Positions 43,740-53,764 of a stretch of DNA of 64,000 bases are shown here, piece by piece. The translations under genes and the position numbers were made by a program. Below the pieces are notes generated by a model, which had not been told where the DNA came from, searched no databases, and saw only the letters and a program-made list of their open reading frames with translations. This DNA comes from Hyphomicrobiales bacterium (lineage in GTDB: Bacteria > Pseudomonadota > Alphaproteobacteria > Rhizobiales > JACESI01): contig JBDWKL010000043.1 in assembly GCA_039973685.1 (NCBI GenBank), positions 143,749 through 207,748 of the forward strand. Reading direction: 5' to 3'. The first letter of the stretch is position 1. Every line of letters begins with the position of its first letter.

Positions 43740-44084
43740 TTGCCCGTGCAAAGCGATCACGACAAACGCCCTGACGATTTTGACAACCGCTTCGACAAAC
43801 TTGGTGCCAAGCTCGATGAGCAAAAAGCAACGAGACGAGCGGAACAAAATGACAAGGGACTGAAAGACAGAGCCGGCATGGCTTACGGTCTTAAGATTGC
43901 GTCGGAATTTGTGTCCGCCATCTTGGTTGGAGCGGCAATTGGCTGGGTTTTGGACAAATGGTTGGGGACGACACCCTTCGGGTTGATTGTTTTCCTTATT
44001 TTGGGGTTTGCTGCGGGCGTTTTAAATGTCATGCGAGCCGCAGGAAGAATTTCACAGCCGGAAGCGAGTGATCGCGACGGTTAA
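43740..44084 (+). CDS. atpI: ATP synthase subunit I (AtpI/AtpZ-like)
   Basis: 114 residues: a charged N-terminal half (RFDKLGAKLDEQKATRRAEQ) and two membrane helices from about residue 50 (LKIASEFVSAILVGAAIGWVLD and FGLIVFLILGFAAGVLNVM). Family members assist c-ring assembly or Mg2+ handling and head the F0 operon in Rhizobiales. The start is a TTG at 43740 or, six nt later, a GTG at 43746; the sequence does not decide. The promoter at 43622-43650 lies just upstream. Confidence 0.87.
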   Translation: MPVQSDHDKRPDDFDNRFDKLGAKLDEQKATRRAEQNDKGLKDRAGMAYGLKIASEFVSAILVGAAIGWVLDKWLGTTPFGLIVFLILGFAAGVLNVMRAAGRISQPEASDRDG

Positions 44085-44145
44085 CTAGACAAGAGCAAAA
44101 CTTTGTTGGTTTTGCTAAAACGGCGATGGCAAGGGACATCTAAAA

Positions 44146-44898
44146 TTGGCAAACGATCCAATCCACCAGTTCCATATTACTGAATATTTCTCACTCGGCT
44201 CAATCGGCGGTGTCGATTTTGCAATGACAAACTCAGCAGCATTCATGATTGCAACAACAGTTGCTACATGTGCGTTCCTGATTTTCTCAACAAGCAGCCG
44301 CGGTCTTATTCCAACACGCATGCAGTCAATCGCTGAGATTTGCTACGACTTTGTTGCGAGCACCCTGCGAGATGCAGCCGGCAAGGAAGGAATGCGTTTC
44401 TTCCCTCTCGTCTTTTCGCTCTTTATGTTCGTATTGGTTGCCAACTTGTTTGGCATGTTCCCTTACTTCTTCACGGTCACAAGCCACCTAATCGTCACGT
44501 TCGCTCTCGCGATGCTGGTGATCTTAACAGTGGTTGGCTATGGCTTTATGAAACACGGCTTCGGCTTCTTGAAGCTTTTCGTTCCTTCAGGCATCCCAGC
44601 AGCACTTGTGCCGCTCGTGGTGATGATCGAGGTTATCTCATTCCTCTCACGCCCAATCAGCCTTTCAGTTCGTTTGTTCGCTAATATGCTTGCAGGACAC
44701 ATTACGTTGAAAGTGTTTGCAGGCTTTATCACAAGCCTTAGCGCTTTTGGCGTTGCTGGCATGGCGGGCGCTGTTTTGCCTTTCGCAATGACGGTCGCGC
44801 TTACCGGACTAGAATTTCTCGTGGCTTTCCTTCAGGCCTATGTATTCACAGTGTTGACATGCATGTATCTGAATGACGCCGTACACCCAGGTCACTAA
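44146..44898 (+). CDS. atpB: ATP synthase F0 subunit a
   Basis: 250 residues with about six membrane helices. It carries the essential Arg in the helix [19 protein letters not shown] and forms the proton half-channels that touch the c-ring. The opening [17 protein letters not shown] is typical of alphaproteobacterial AtpB. The start is a TTG (44146) with AAGGGA about 11 nt before it, and no better ATG exists. It lies 61 nt after atpI and 67 nt before atpE. Confidence 0.95.
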   Translation: MANDPIHQFHITEYFSLGSIGGVDFAMTNSAAFMIATTVATCAFLIFSTSSRGLIPTRMQSIAEICYDFVASTLRDAAGKEGMRFFPLVFSLFMFVLVANLFGMFPYFFTVTSHLIVTFALAMLVILTVVGYGFMKHGFGFLKLFVPSGIPAALVPLVVMIEVISFLSRPISLSVRLFANMLAGHITLKVFAGFITSLSAFGVAGMAGAVLPFAMTVALTGLEFLVAFLQAYVFTVLTCMYLNDAVHPGH

Positions 44899-44965
44899 CT
44901 AAATTTGCTTTCCGGCGCGATTGTCGGAGGCACACTAATCTAACTATTTCCAAAGGAGAATTATC

Positions 44966-45193
44966 ATGGAAGCAGAAGCAGCAAAACTCATCGGCGCAGG
45001 TATCGCATGTCTCGGTATGGGCGGTGCAGCCATCGGTCTTGGCAACATTTTCGGTAGCTACCTTGCAGGCGCCCTTCGCAACCCATCAGCAGCTGACGGC
45101 CAATTCGGTCGCTTGATTTTCGGCTTCGCTGTGACAGAAGCGCTCGGCATCTTCTCACTGCTCGTTGCTCTTCTTCTTCTCTTCGATGTTTAA
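44966..45193 (+). CDS. atpE: ATP synthase F0 subunit c
   Basis: 75-residue proteolipid, two membrane helices joined by the polar loop LRNPSA. The proton-carrying carboxylate is the Glu in [13 protein letters not shown] of helix 2, with no sodium-type ligand pattern, so it should be a proton ring. The first helix has the [17 protein letters not shown] glycine pattern that packs the ring. AAAGGAG precedes the ATG closely, as expected for a subunit made in about ten copies. Two tandem hairpins (45196-45233) follow the stop and may trim downstream expression. Confidence 0.96.
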   Translation: MEAEAAKLIGAGIACLGMGGAAIGLGNIFGSYLAGALRNPSAADGQFGRLIFGFAVTEALGIFSLLVALLLLFDV

Positions 45194-45195
45194 TA

Positions 45196-45233
45196 ATTGC
45201 ATTTGCAATGGGCGCTTGCCATTTGGCACGCCC
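45196..45233 (+). promoter_or_regulatory. Tandem stem-loops after atpE
   Basis: ATTGC-ATTT-GCAAT (45196-45209) is directly followed by a GC-rich hairpin, GGGCG...CGCCC with inner GCC/GGC (45210-45233), then TTT. The T-run is too short for a full terminator. The place, right after the gene for the most abundant subunit, suggests an attenuator or RNA-stability element. Confidence 0.5.
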
Positions 45234-45300
45234 TTTAAGCAGAAATAAAATGAGTTCGTGATGGTTATCCTTCGCGAACTCCTTTCAAAGAGAGAAGAAA

Positions 45301-45843
45301 ATGGCGTCAGAAACAAATTCTGAAGTAGGTCATGCCGCTGATGGCGGCGCTGGTGGTTCTTTCCCACCATTTGACAGTTCAACTTATGGTTCGCAGATCC
45401 TATGGCTCGCGATCACATTTGGTGTGCTTTATTACGTCATGGCCAAAGTCGCATTGCCGCGCATCGGTTCTATTCTTGAAGTTCGCTCTGATAGAATTGA
45501 ACAAGACATTGCCGAAGCACAGCGCTTGAAGGAAGATACCGACGAAGCAATCGCTTCTTATGAGCAAGCCCTTGGCGATGCTCGTAGCAAAGCGCAAGGT
45601 ATTGCCCAGACAGCCCGTGACAAAGCAAAAGCTGAAACTGATAGCGCTGTTGCTAAAGTTGAAGCTGGTCTTTCTGAAAAGATGGATGCTGCTGAAAAGA
45701 CAATTGCTGGTATTCGCGACAAAGCGATGGCAGAAGTTGACGATATTGCTGGCGACACGACTGAAGCGATTGTTAAAGCCCTCATCGGTGGGAGCGTAAC
45801 AAAAGCAGAAGTCACTAAAGCACTTAAAAGCGCAACGGAGTAA
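45301..45843 (+). CDS. atpF': ATP synthase F0 subunit b'
   Basis: 180 residues. After a soluble N-terminus of about 40 residues there is one membrane helix (YGSQILWLAITFGVLYYVMAKV, about 30-51), then LPRIGSILEVRSDRIEQDIAEAQ and a long charged coiled coil that forms half of the peripheral stalk with subunit b. The b' duplicate is typical of photosynthetic bacteria, cyanobacteria and most alphaproteobacteria. It lies 107 nt after atpE, past the tandem hairpins, and 5 nt before atpF. Confidence 0.94.
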   Translation: MASETNSEVGHAADGGAGGSFPPFDSSTYGSQILWLAITFGVLYYVMAKVALPRIGSILEVRSDRIEQDIAEAQRLKEDTDEAIASYEQALGDARSKAQGIAQTARDKAKAETDSAVAKVEAGLSEKMDAAEKTIAGIRDKAMAEVDDIAGDTTEAIVKALIGGSVTKAEVTKALKSATE

Positions 45844-45848
45844 CGGTT

Positions 45849-46325
45849 ATGGACGCAACCTTTTGGGCAACCGCCGCACTGATCGTATTCATCGCGCTTA
45901 TCATGTACCTCAAAGTGCCGGGCATGATCACCAAATCATTGGATGATCGCGCCGACAAAATTCGCTCTGATCTTGATGAAGCACGCAAGCTTCGTGAAGA
46001 AGCACAGGCTCTTCTTGCTGAATATCAGCGCAAGCGTCGTGACGCGGAAAGTGAAGCTGAAACAATCGTTGAAGCTGCTAAACGTGAAGCTGACACTCTT
46101 GCTGGTGATGCGAAGAAAAAGCTTGATGAATATGTTGAGCGTCGCACTAAAATGGCTGAGCAAAAAATTGCACAAGCTGAAGCACAAGCAATGCAGGACG
46201 TTAAAGCGATTGCCGCTGAACGTGCCATTGCTGCTTCTGAGCAAGTGTTGATGTCTAAGCTATCTGATGGTGGTGCATCGTTGATTAAATCTTCAATCTC
46301 TGAAGTTAAATCAAAATTGATGTAG
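45849..46325 (+). CDS. atpF: ATP synthase F0 subunit b
   Basis: 158 residues: an N-terminal membrane helix (FWATAALIVFIALIMYL), KVPGMITKSLDDRADKIRSDLDEAR, then a right-handed coiled-coil stalk ending LIKSSISEVKSKLM. It pairs with b' as the stator that holds F1. The F1 genes (atpH, A, G, D, C) are not here, in line with the split ATP synthase loci of this order. Its stop lies 5 nt after the b' stop's neighbour and 25 nt before a strong terminator at 46350-46378, so it is the last gene of the operon. Confidence 0.94.
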   Translation: MDATFWATAALIVFIALIMYLKVPGMITKSLDDRADKIRSDLDEARKLREEAQALLAEYQRKRRDAESEAETIVEAAKREADTLAGDAKKKLDEYVERRTKMAEQKIAQAEAQAMQDVKAIAAERAIAASEQVLMSKLSDGGASLIKSSISEVKSKLM

Positions 46326-46349
46326 TCAAATCGACCTTACAAATTTTAA

Positions 46350-46378
46350 AAGCCCTGCTCTTGAGCGGGGCTTTTTTT
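46350..46378 (+). terminator. Terminator of the F0 ATP synthase operon
   Basis: AAGCCCTGCT, loop CTTG, AGCGGGGCTT (10-bp stem with one G-T pair) followed by TTTTT. It ends the atp operon 24 nt past atpF; the convergent deoB gene ends at 46394. Confidence 0.9.
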
Positions 46379-46393
46379 ATGAGCTTACAAAAC

Positions 46394-47635
46394 CTATTCG
46401 TCGAGTAGGCTGGTTCCCTTTGTTCCTGCTTTGACATTCAGCCAATTCGCAATGGTTTGCGCTACATCGCAGAAGCTTGAGCGGATACCGCAGCCCCTAC
46501 CCCGCAAAGCCTTCGAATATACCAACACCGGCACCCGCTCGCGGGTATGTTCTGTCCCATGCCATGTCGGGTCGCAACCGTGATCAGCTGTGACAACGAG
46601 CAAATCATCATCACGCATTTGATCAAGGAAATGAGCAAGCCGCTTGTCAAAACGCTCTAACGCATTGGCGTATCCCACAACATCACGGCGGTGGCCGTAG
46701 AGTTGATCAAAATCAATGAAGTTGGTGAATACCAATGCCCCGTCATTTGCGTCTTCCAAGGCTCTAAAACTTGCATCAAACAAAGCTTCATTGCCGTGCG
46801 CTTTAATAACTTCTGTCGTGCCACGATGCGCAAAGATGTCATCGATCTTGCCAATCGCCCTCACCTCATGCCCTGCCCGTTTAAGATGATCTAGAAGCGT
46901 GTCTTCTGGTGGCTCAACCGCATAATCACGACGGTTAGCCGTGCGCTCATAGCCATTTTCCGCGTCACCGATAAAGGGCCGTGCAATAACGCGGGCAATA
47001 TTGAAGGGGCGAAGAAGGTCGAAGACAATTTCGCAAAGGGCATAAAGCCGCTCTAGGCCGAAGTGGTCTTGATGTGCTGCAATTTGAAAAACAGAATCGG
47101 CAGATGTATAAAATATCGGCTGCCCTGTTTGTTGATGTTCCCCACCAAATTCATCAATCACGGCTAAGCCAGAACTATGCTGATTGCATAACGACCCATC
47201 TATCCCAGCCGCCTTATAAATCGCCTGCAAAAGATCATTAGGGAATGCGAGTTCTTGTTTTGGGAAATACCCCCAGTCTTTCAATACTGGCACACCAGCA
47301 AGTTCCCAGTGGCCGGAAGGGGTATCTTTGCCTTTTGAAATTTCAGTTGCCGCAGCCCAAAGGCCTATTGTGTCATCACGGCATGGGAAGCCAACAACTT
47401 CCTCGCCAGTTGCCACATGAGCCGCATTGCCCAGCCCCAGCAAGTCCAAGGTAGGAAGGGATAAGGCACCAGCACGTATTCCTTTGGCATCTGCCTTATT
47501 TTCGTGACACGCCTTTGCAATATGAGCGAAAGTATTCGAACCCAAATCACTCTTTTCCTCGTTTACAAAATCAGCGGCATCCGGCGCACCGCCAATGCCA
47601 AACGAATCCAATACAAACAAAAAGGCACGCGCCAC
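46394..47635 (-). CDS. deoB: Phosphopentomutase
   Basis: Interconverts ribose (or deoxyribose) 1- and 5-phosphates in nucleoside salvage. 413 residues, in the alkaline-phosphatase superfamily with a metal site: LFVLDSFGIGGAPDA at the start, FTNFIDFDQLYGHRRD, and VVTADHGCDPTWHGTEHTRE near the C-terminus. The start is the GTG at 47633-47635 with AAGGAG about 7 nt before it, giving ARAFLFVLDSFG; a longer frame to 47740 has no family match. It is alone on its strand, convergent with the atp operon and divergent from glk (146 nt). Confidence 0.95.
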   Translation of the reverse strand: MARAFLFVLDSFGIGGAPDAADFVNEEKSDLGSNTFAHIAKACHENKADAKGIRAGALSLPTLDLLGLGNAAHVATGEEVVGFPCRDDTIGLWAAATEISKGKDTPSGHWELAGVPVLKDWGYFPKQELAFPNDLLQAIYKAAGIDGSLCNQHSSGLAVIDEFGGEHQQTGQPIFYTSADSVFQIAAHQDHFGLERLYALCEIVFDLLRPFNIARVIARPFIGDAENGYERTANRRDYAVEPPEDTLLDHLKRAGHEVRAIGKIDDIFAHRGTTEVIKAHGNEALFDASFRALEDANDGALVFTNFIDFDQLYGHRRDVVGYANALERFDKRLAHFLDQMRDDDLLVVTADHGCDPTWHGTEHTRERVPVLVYSKALRGRGCGIRSSFCDVAQTIANWLNVKAGTKGTSLLDE

Positions 47636-47781
47636 ATCACACTCCTTGGTTACGCTGCTGCGATAGCAGATGGACGATGGTGCGTTGATGTCAACTAAAG
47701 TTAAAATCTTTCCCCAATTGGACGCTTGCAGCGGTTCCAAAATTGATTTAATTTTTGTGCAAAATAAATTCGAGCCCCTTC

Positions 47782-48807
47782 ATGGTATCTTCCGCCTCAA
47801 AACTAGATTTTTTACCGTTTCCTGCATTGATTGCGGACATAGGCGGCACCAATGCGCGGTTTGGACTTGTGTCAGATGCTCTTGGTGAAGTGAAACAATT
47901 CCCAGTCGTCAAAACGGCGAACCACGAAACACTGATAGATGCCATTCAAGAAACAGCGCTAAGCCGCACGGCTACCTATCCACGTGCGGCAATATTGGCA
48001 GTTGCTGGCCCCGTGCGCGGCGACAAGATCGCCATGACAAATGGCCCGTGGGTGGTAGAACCGAAACGCCTTATTGAAGAATTTGGTTTTGAAATCGTTG
48101 TTGTCTTAAACGATTTTGAAGCCTTAGCGCTCTGTCTACCCTCTCTGCTTGAAGACGATATAGAGCAGATTGGCAGAGGTAGCATTGACAATCAAAGCAC
48201 CAAGCTCGTCGTCGGGCCTGGTACAGGGCTCGGTGCAGCAGCCCTTATTTATGCCCGCGATACATGGGTGCCACTTCCAGGTGAAGGTGGGCACATCAAT
48301 TTTGGGCCTATTACAGATTTGGATTTTGATATTTGGCAGGTAATGGAGCCAACAAATGGCCGCATCACGGCTGAGACGTTCTTAAGTGGGCCCGGCATTT
48401 TGCGACTTTATGGCGCATTGAATAAACTTGCTGGTTTGCGTGGAGAATTTTCCAAAGCAGCAGATGTCACGAAAGCTGCGCTTGATAATTCTGATCCCAT
48501 CTCACGCCAAACGCTTGAATTGTTTTGCTCGTATCTCGGACGATTTGCTGGTGACATGGCCATGTTCACGATGGCAAAAGGCGGCGTTTATCTGGCTGGC
48601 GGCATTGTGCCGCGCATTTTACCTTTGTTGCGTGACGGAAATTTCCGCGAAGCTTTTGAATCAAAAGCGCCGCATGATGATTTGCTTGAAAATGTATCAA
48701 CTGCGATCATCACACGCCCAAAACCTGCCCTTGAAGGACTGGTAAGTTATGCCAGAACACCGCCGCGCTTTGCCCTAGAATTAAGAGGTCGACGCTGGAC
48801 TGCTTAA
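47782..48807 (+). CDS. glk: Glucokinase
   Basis: Phosphorylates glucose with ATP. 341 residues of the E. coli Glk type (not ROK): phosphate-binding [14 protein letters not shown] near residues 17-30, glucose-contacting [26 protein letters not shown], and [13 protein letters not shown]. The ATG at 47782 gives the usual N-terminus; a GTG at 47755 would add nine residues. Its 3' end overlaps the convergent glpK by 27 nt. A candidate promoter (TTGATT, 16 nt, TAAATT) lies in the divergent gap with deoB. Confidence 0.94.
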   Translation: MVSSASKLDFLPFPALIADIGGTNARFGLVSDALGEVKQFPVVKTANHETLIDAIQETALSRTATYPRAAILAVAGPVRGDKIAMTNGPWVVEPKRLIEEFGFEIVVVLNDFEALALCLPSLLEDDIEQIGRGSIDNQSTKLVVGPGTGLGAAALIYARDTWVPLPGEGGHINFGPITDLDFDIWQVMEPTNGRITAETFLSGPGILRLYGALNKLAGLRGEFSKAADVTKAALDNSDPISRQTLELFCSYLGRFAGDMAMFTMAKGGVYLAGGIVPRILPLLRDGNFREAFESKAPHDDLLENVSTAIITRPKPALEGLVSYARTPPRFALELRGRRWTA

Positions 48808-50292
48808 GGTGCGTTGGATAGCATCTTTCCAACCTGCATATTTTTTGTCACGAATATCTGGATCCATATCAGACGTAAATTGTCGTTCCAATTGCCAACT
48901 TTCAGCAAAACCTTGCTGATCGGGCCAAACCCCAACATGAGAGCCCGCGAGCCACGCAGCGCCCAACGCTGTGGTTTCAAGAATGGTTGGACGGTCGACG
49001 GCAGCATCTAGCATGTTTGACAAAAACTGCATGGTCCAGTCACTCGCAACCATTCCACCATCAACACGCAAGACCGTCTTTACGCCACTATGCAAACCAG
49101 CACCTTGAATGTCGCCTTGCATGGCTTCCAGGAGATCACGGGTCTGATAGCAAACTGCTTCTAGCGTCCCGCGAACAATCTCATTTTGCCCGCAACCCCG
49201 TGTCAGACCATAAATTGCGCCGCGCGCATGAGCATCCCAATAAGGCGCACCAAGACCAACAAAGGCTGGCACCACATAAACATCTTCATCCGGATTGGCC
49301 GCAGTTGCCATATCGCCAGTATCACCAGCGTTTTCAATAATTTTCAAACCATCACGCAACCACTGAACAGCCGCACCCGCCATAAAGATCGAGCCTTCCA
49401 AAGCATAGGTAACCTTGCCATTGAGGCGATAGGCAATGGTTGTAAGCAGTCGGTTATTGGAAGAAACGGCTTTGTCTCCGGTATTAAGCAAAGCAAAACA
49501 TCCCGTACCATAGGTGCTCTTCATCATACCTGGCTCAAAACAAGCTTGGCCAATGGCCGCTGCATGTTGGTCACCTGCGACGCCGGCAATCGGAATTTCG
49601 ACGCCAAAAAGCGACGGAACTGTACCGCCAAAATCATCCGCACAGTCCTTAACTTCTGGCAACAAAGAACGAGGAATATTGAACTTCGCAAGAATATCAT
49701 CGTCCCAATCTTGCTCATGAATATTAAACAGGAGCGTTCTTGATGCATTGGTTGCATCAGTTGCATGCACCTTCCCGCCCGTTAAACGCCAGATCAAAAA
49801 TGTATCTATCGTGCCAAAAGCAAGTTTGCCCGCTTCAGCCGCTGCACGTGCACCGTCAACATTATCGAGCAACCAAGCCAATTTAGTTCCTGAGAAATAA
49901 GGGTCTGCCAGCAAACCCGTTTTCTGGGTCAAAATATCGGCGAAACCCTCTTCGCGCATTTGCACACAAGTATCTTCCGTCCGCCGATCTTGCCACACGA
50001 TAGCGCGGTGCAATGGCTTGCCGCTTTCTCTATCCCATAAAACGGTGGTTTCTCGTTGATTGGTGATACCGATCGCAGCGATTTCTTTAGCGTTCAAATT
50101 AGCCTTTGCTAAGGCTTGCTTGATGGTCTCCAAAACACTTTGCCAAATCTCTTCTGGATCATGTTCCACCCAGCCTGGCTTTGGGAAATGCTGCTCAAAC
50201 TCTTGCTGGGCAATGGAGACTATTTCCATGCTTTTTCCAAAAACGATGGATCGACTAGATGTCGTCCCCTGATCAATAGCAACAATAGTCAC
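48781..50292 (-). CDS. glpK: Glycerol kinase
   Basis: Phosphorylates glycerol to glycerol 3-phosphate. 503 residues of the FGGY kinase family: [15 protein letters not shown] at the start, [40 protein letters not shown] and [12 protein letters not shown]. Start at the GTG 50290-50292, preceded by GGAGG 6 nt away; an upstream TTG (50304) lies in the ribosome-binding site itself. No glycerol facilitator or glpD lies beside it, although an aquaporin-type channel is at 34 kb. Convergent and overlapping with glk at the 3' end. Confidence 0.96.
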   Translation of the reverse strand: MTIVAIDQGTTSSRSIVFGKSMEIVSIAQQEFEQHFPKPGWVEHDPEEIWQSVLETIKQALAKANLNAKEIAAIGITNQRETTVLWDRESGKPLHRAIVWQDRRTEDTCVQMREEGFADILTQKTGLLADPYFSGTKLAWLLDNVDGARAAAEAGKLAFGTIDTFLIWRLTGGKVHATDATNASRTLLFNIHEQDWDDDILAKFNIPRSLLPEVKDCADDFGGTVPSLFGVEIPIAGVAGDQHAAAIGQACFEPGMMKSTYGTGCFALLNTGDKAVSSNNRLLTTIAYRLNGKVTYALEGSIFMAGAAVQWLRDGLKIIENAGDTGDMATAANPDEDVYVVPAFVGLGAPYWDAHARGAIYGLTRGCGQNEIVRGTLEAVCYQTRDLLEAMQGDIQGAGLHSGVKTVLRVDGGMVASDWTMQFLSNMLDAAVDRPTILETTALGAAWLAGSHVGVWPDQQGFAESWQLERQFTSDMDPDIRDKKYAGWKDAIQRTLSSPASTS

Positions 50293-50470
50293 GAATTCCT
50301 CCAAACAACCAAAGCCTTTAGCTTTGATTCAAATTACTGCGAACAGAACAACACCTTAAGCATCAACATTAAGACAAACGGTAACACTTTAGTCATCATG
50401 TTAATTCATATTTAGCTAACGTTTCAAATCCCTAGAGGGTCTTCTTAGATCAAACAACTGGAATGCTCAT

Positions 50471-52858
50471 ATGAATGCCATACTGTCGAATTTTTTTCGT
50501 AATCGGTCAATTCGCTCTACTGTCGTATGGTCTAATCTGCTTCTTATTGGTCTTACAATTCTTATCGCAATTATCAGCTTCGTTGCGCTCAATCAACTTT
50601 TAAGAAACGCGGAACAAAGCAACGAATTGGTTGGTGGCTTTACTGAAATCAACAAAGTGTCTGGCGAACTAAAAAAGTACCTACAAACGCGTGATATTCA
50701 GCACATTGATGTGAGCGAAAAACTACTCATTTCAATCCAAGAAAAAATGAACGCCTCTAGCGAACATCATGTCCAGCAACATAGCGATAAAATGGCGCCA
50801 TTGCTGAGTGCGATGCTTGCCAAGACAACCGTTCTAAAAACGGGTTTTGAACTGCAGCGTGCAGAAAATAAAGACCTACAGACAACAGTTTATAAGCTTG
50901 GTTCAATAGTGAATGCGAGAAAAAGAAAAGCGGGTCGCACACGAACACAATTGCTTTCTGATCAAAACGATAACCTCAAGATTGAACAACAAAAACAAAA
51001 TGCCCTTCAAAGCGCTTATCTCCTTCAAGATCGAATTGATCAGCTAGTCGAGATTTTACCCGGCATTTATGATGCTTTGAATTCAAAACAAGAAAAGCAA
51101 GCAACGACTGCCCTCAAAAATATTGTTGGATCGATTGAAGCGCTGCATCAAATCGTTGACCTTACTGGCACACCTAAGCTTTACGCCGAGATAGAGACAA
51201 AAGTCAGCGAATTAGAAATTGGCTTGAAAAATTTATTCCGCGAAGGCCTAGGATCAAACATCTCAACGGCTGATCTCGAGCCTGTTCAGACAACCTTAAA
51301 AACAATAGAAACTTTGGTGGATGAGTTTACTGGCCAAATCAACCAATTTGAAAGCGCCGCTCAATCTATCGATGCTGAGCTCGCCCTTATTGCGCAAGAT
51401 ATTCAAAAACAAGACAACATTATCCAAACCGTTGTTGCCGCGCAGAACGCTTACAACACCTTTGAACTTGCGCCTCAGTTGAACAATCAAATTATCCTCA
51501 AACAGCGTTTAGATGCCACGACTAAAATTGCAGAGGAACTTATCGCAAGTAAAGACACCATAGGCGCTGATCTCGCGAATGCCCTTAAAACACAAATCCA
51601 ATCACTCACGAAAATTGCAATAGAGCGAAACGAAACAATCAGCGACCTCATCAATAGTTCGCTGAAAACAAATGTTCTAATTTCCAACGCATCAATAAAC
51701 AGCACACGAAGTGCCATCGACATCAACAAAATAACCACTTTGTTGACCGCAACAGTCATCGCACTTGCCATTTTGCTTACCTTTGCAACGATCTACGTCA
51801 TGACGAGAGTTATTGTGAAACCAATCGGCACGATGACAGACATTATGTCTCGCCTTGCGGCTGGTGAAATTGACGTTGTGGCTGGCTTCCAAAAGCGAGC
51901 CAATGAAATTGGTAAAATGCAGGACGCCGTTGAGATTTTCCAATCCAATGCAATTCAACGCATTAAACTAGAAAAGACGACGTCGCTTGATTTCGCCCGC
52001 GAACAAACACGCCAGAAAGAGATCGACAAACTGATCGCCAACTTCAAAGAAGAAGCATCAACCCTTCTCACATCTTTCAATGAGCAAGCAGACGAAATGC
52101 ATGAGACCGCCGCCTCTATGAATTCGATGGTGGAAAATGCTCACAAAGAAAGCGCTGAGGCCAAAGACAACTCCTTTGCGTCGACATCAAGCATTCAAAC
52201 TGTTGCGACTGCGGCTGAAGAGCTGTCTATTTCAACCCAAGAGATTACGCGACAAGTTCAAACCACCAGCGCTATCGTTGATCAAGGTGCTTCCAATGCA
52301 ACGGACACATCTAACAGGATCTCTACTCTTGCGACATCGGCCCAAAAAATTGGTGATGTTGTTAGCCTCATTCAAGACATTGCAGAACAAACCAATTTGT
52401 TAGCCCTTAATGCGACGATCGAAGCGGCGCGGGCTGGTGATCACGGCCGTGGGTTTGCTGTCGTTGCTTCTGAAGTTAAATCGCTGGCTTCACAAACCAG
52501 CCACGCGACCAGCGAGATTGCTCAACAAATCGCGGATATTCAAGCAGCCAGTGACGATGCTGTTGAAGCAATTTTCTCTATCAATGAAATGATGGATAAC
52601 GTTAAAGGGCATACCGAGACCATTGCAGGCTCTGTTACCCAACAAGATGCCGCGACACAAGAAATTTCAATGAGTGCAAAACAAGCATCGACGGATTCAA
52701 GAAAAATTTCAGATAATATTTCAAATGTAAGTGACACGGTGCAACAAACAAATGCATCAGCTACAGCCATTTTAAATTCATCAAACCGTCTCTCACAAAA
52801 CGCAACACGGCTGAATGATCACGTCGAAACCTTCTTGAAAAAAGTCGCCACGGCATAG
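50471..52858 (+). CDS. Methyl-accepting chemotaxis protein
   Basis: A 795-residue chemoreceptor. TM1 lies at about residues 19-42 and TM2 at about 422-446, so the periplasmic part is about 380 residues, helical and long compared with the usual 150-residue four-helix bundle. A HAMP domain follows ([20 protein letters not shown]). The cytoplasmic signalling hairpin has the conserved tip [20 protein letters not shown] and then [15 protein letters not shown]. No CheR-binding pentapeptide is seen at the C-terminus. The ligand is unknown. No chemotaxis kinase genes are nearby. Confidence 0.93.
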   Translation: MNAILSNFFRNRSIRSTVVWSNLLLIGLTILIAIISFVALNQLLRNAEQSNELVGGFTEINKVSGELKKYLQTRDIQHIDVSEKLLISIQEKMNASSEHHVQQHSDKMAPLLSAMLAKTTVLKTGFELQRAENKDLQTTVYKLGSIVNARKRKAGRTRTQLLSDQNDNLKIEQQKQNALQSAYLLQDRIDQLVEILPGIYDALNSKQEKQATTALKNIVGSIEALHQIVDLTGTPKLYAEIETKVSELEIGLKNLFREGLGSNISTADLEPVQTTLKTIETLVDEFTGQINQFESAAQSIDAELALIAQDIQKQDNIIQTVVAAQNAYNTFELAPQLNNQIILKQRLDATTKIAEELIASKDTIGADLANALKTQIQSLTKIAIERNETISDLINSSLKTNVLISNASINSTRSAIDINKITTLLTATVIALAILLTFATIYVMTRVIVKPIGTMTDIMSRLAAGEIDVVAGFQKRANEIGKMQDAVEIFQSNAIQRIKLEKTTSLDFAREQTRQKEIDKLIANFKEEASTLLTSFNEQADEMHETAASMNSMVENAHKESAEAKDNSFASTSSIQTVATAAEELSISTQEITRQVQTTSAIVDQGASNATDTSNRISTLATSAQKIGDVVSLIQDIAEQTNLLALNATIEAARAGDHGRGFAVVASEVKSLASQTSHATSEIAQQIADIQAASDDAVEAIFSINEMMDNVKGHTETIAGSVTQQDAATQEISMSAKQASTDSRKISDNISNVSDTVQQTNASATAILNSSNRLSQNATRLNDHVETFLKKVATA

Positions 52859-52955
52859 AGCCAAGCCTCATTAATTCGTTAGACATTCCAAAGTTACAAG
52901 GCTAGGCTCTGACCACTCTCATACTTTCACTGAGAGATGAAAGCGGAGAGCTACA

Positions 52956-53690
52956 ATGCGCAAAATCCTTGTATTAACAGGCGCAAGTCGTGGCATTGGC
53001 CATGCAACAGTTAAGCGTTTTTCTGCTGATAATTGGCGCGTTTTTACCTGCTCACGCCAAGCCTTTGATTCGCGTTGCCCATGGCCCGGCGGCGAGGAAA
53101 ACCACATTCAAGTTGATCTTGCAGATCGTGACAATCTCACGAAAGCTATTGCGCTCATTAAAGATAAAATCTCCGAAGATGGCGGCGCACTTCATGCCTT
53201 GGTCAACAATGCGGGCATTAGCCCAAAAAACGACGAAGGCAACAGATTGTCATCGGCGGAAACGAATATGGATGTTTGGAGCCAAGTGTTTCAGGTCAAT
53301 TTCTTCTCACCCATCATGTTAGCGCAAGGCCTTTTTGATGAATTGAAGAAAGGCCAAGGTGCCGTTGTAAACGTTACCTCAATTGCAGGCTCACGGGTTC
53401 ACCCCTTTGCAGGATCGGCCTACGCCACATCCAAGGCCGCACTTTCGTCCCTAACACGTGAGATGGCATCCGACCTTGGACCGCATGGCATTCGGGTTAA
53501 TGCAATCGCACCTGGTGAAATTGACACATCAATTCTGTCGCCGGGCACAGAAAAGATTGTCGAAGAAATACCTCTTCGCCGCCTTGGTGCGCCCGCAGAA
53601 GTGGCGGAGACAATCTATTATCTTTGCAACGGACCTTCGAGCTATGTCACCGGATCAGAAATCCACGTAAACGGCGGTCAGCACGTTTAA
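52956..53690 (+). CDS. SDR-family oxidoreductase
   Basis: A 244-residue classical short-chain dehydrogenase: GASRGIGHA (residues 9-17) binds NAD(P), NNAG lies near residue 88, the catalytic Ser is in NVTSIAGS, the catalytic Tyr/Lys in YATSK, and it ends ITGSEIHVNGG-like (TGSEIHVNGGQHV). The substrate cannot be told. It lies 97 nt after the chemoreceptor gene and 74 nt before the RlmI-like gene and may be transcribed alone. A weak hairpin (53720-53737) follows it. Confidence 0.9.
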   Translation: MRKILVLTGASRGIGHATVKRFSADNWRVFTCSRQAFDSRCPWPGGEENHIQVDLADRDNLTKAIALIKDKISEDGGALHALVNNAGISPKNDEGNRLSSAETNMDVWSQVFQVNFFSPIMLAQGLFDELKKGQGAVVNVTSIAGSRVHPFAGSAYATSKAALSSLTREMASDLGPHGIRVNAIAPGEIDTSILSPGTEKIVEEIPLRRLGAPAEVAETIYYLCNGPSSYVTGSEIHVNGGQHV

Positions 53691-53764
53691 TCGCTTGGAT
53701 GTTGTCTAACCCAGCAAATAGCGCTAACAAGAGCGCTCTTTCATGATGCAATAGATAGCTGCTA

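Noticed and set aside
52900..52955. CTGAGA-containing hairpin before the SDR gene as a TPP riboswitch
   Set aside because: Only the short CTGAGA-like string is present; the rest of the thi-box is missing and the gene has no thiamine link.
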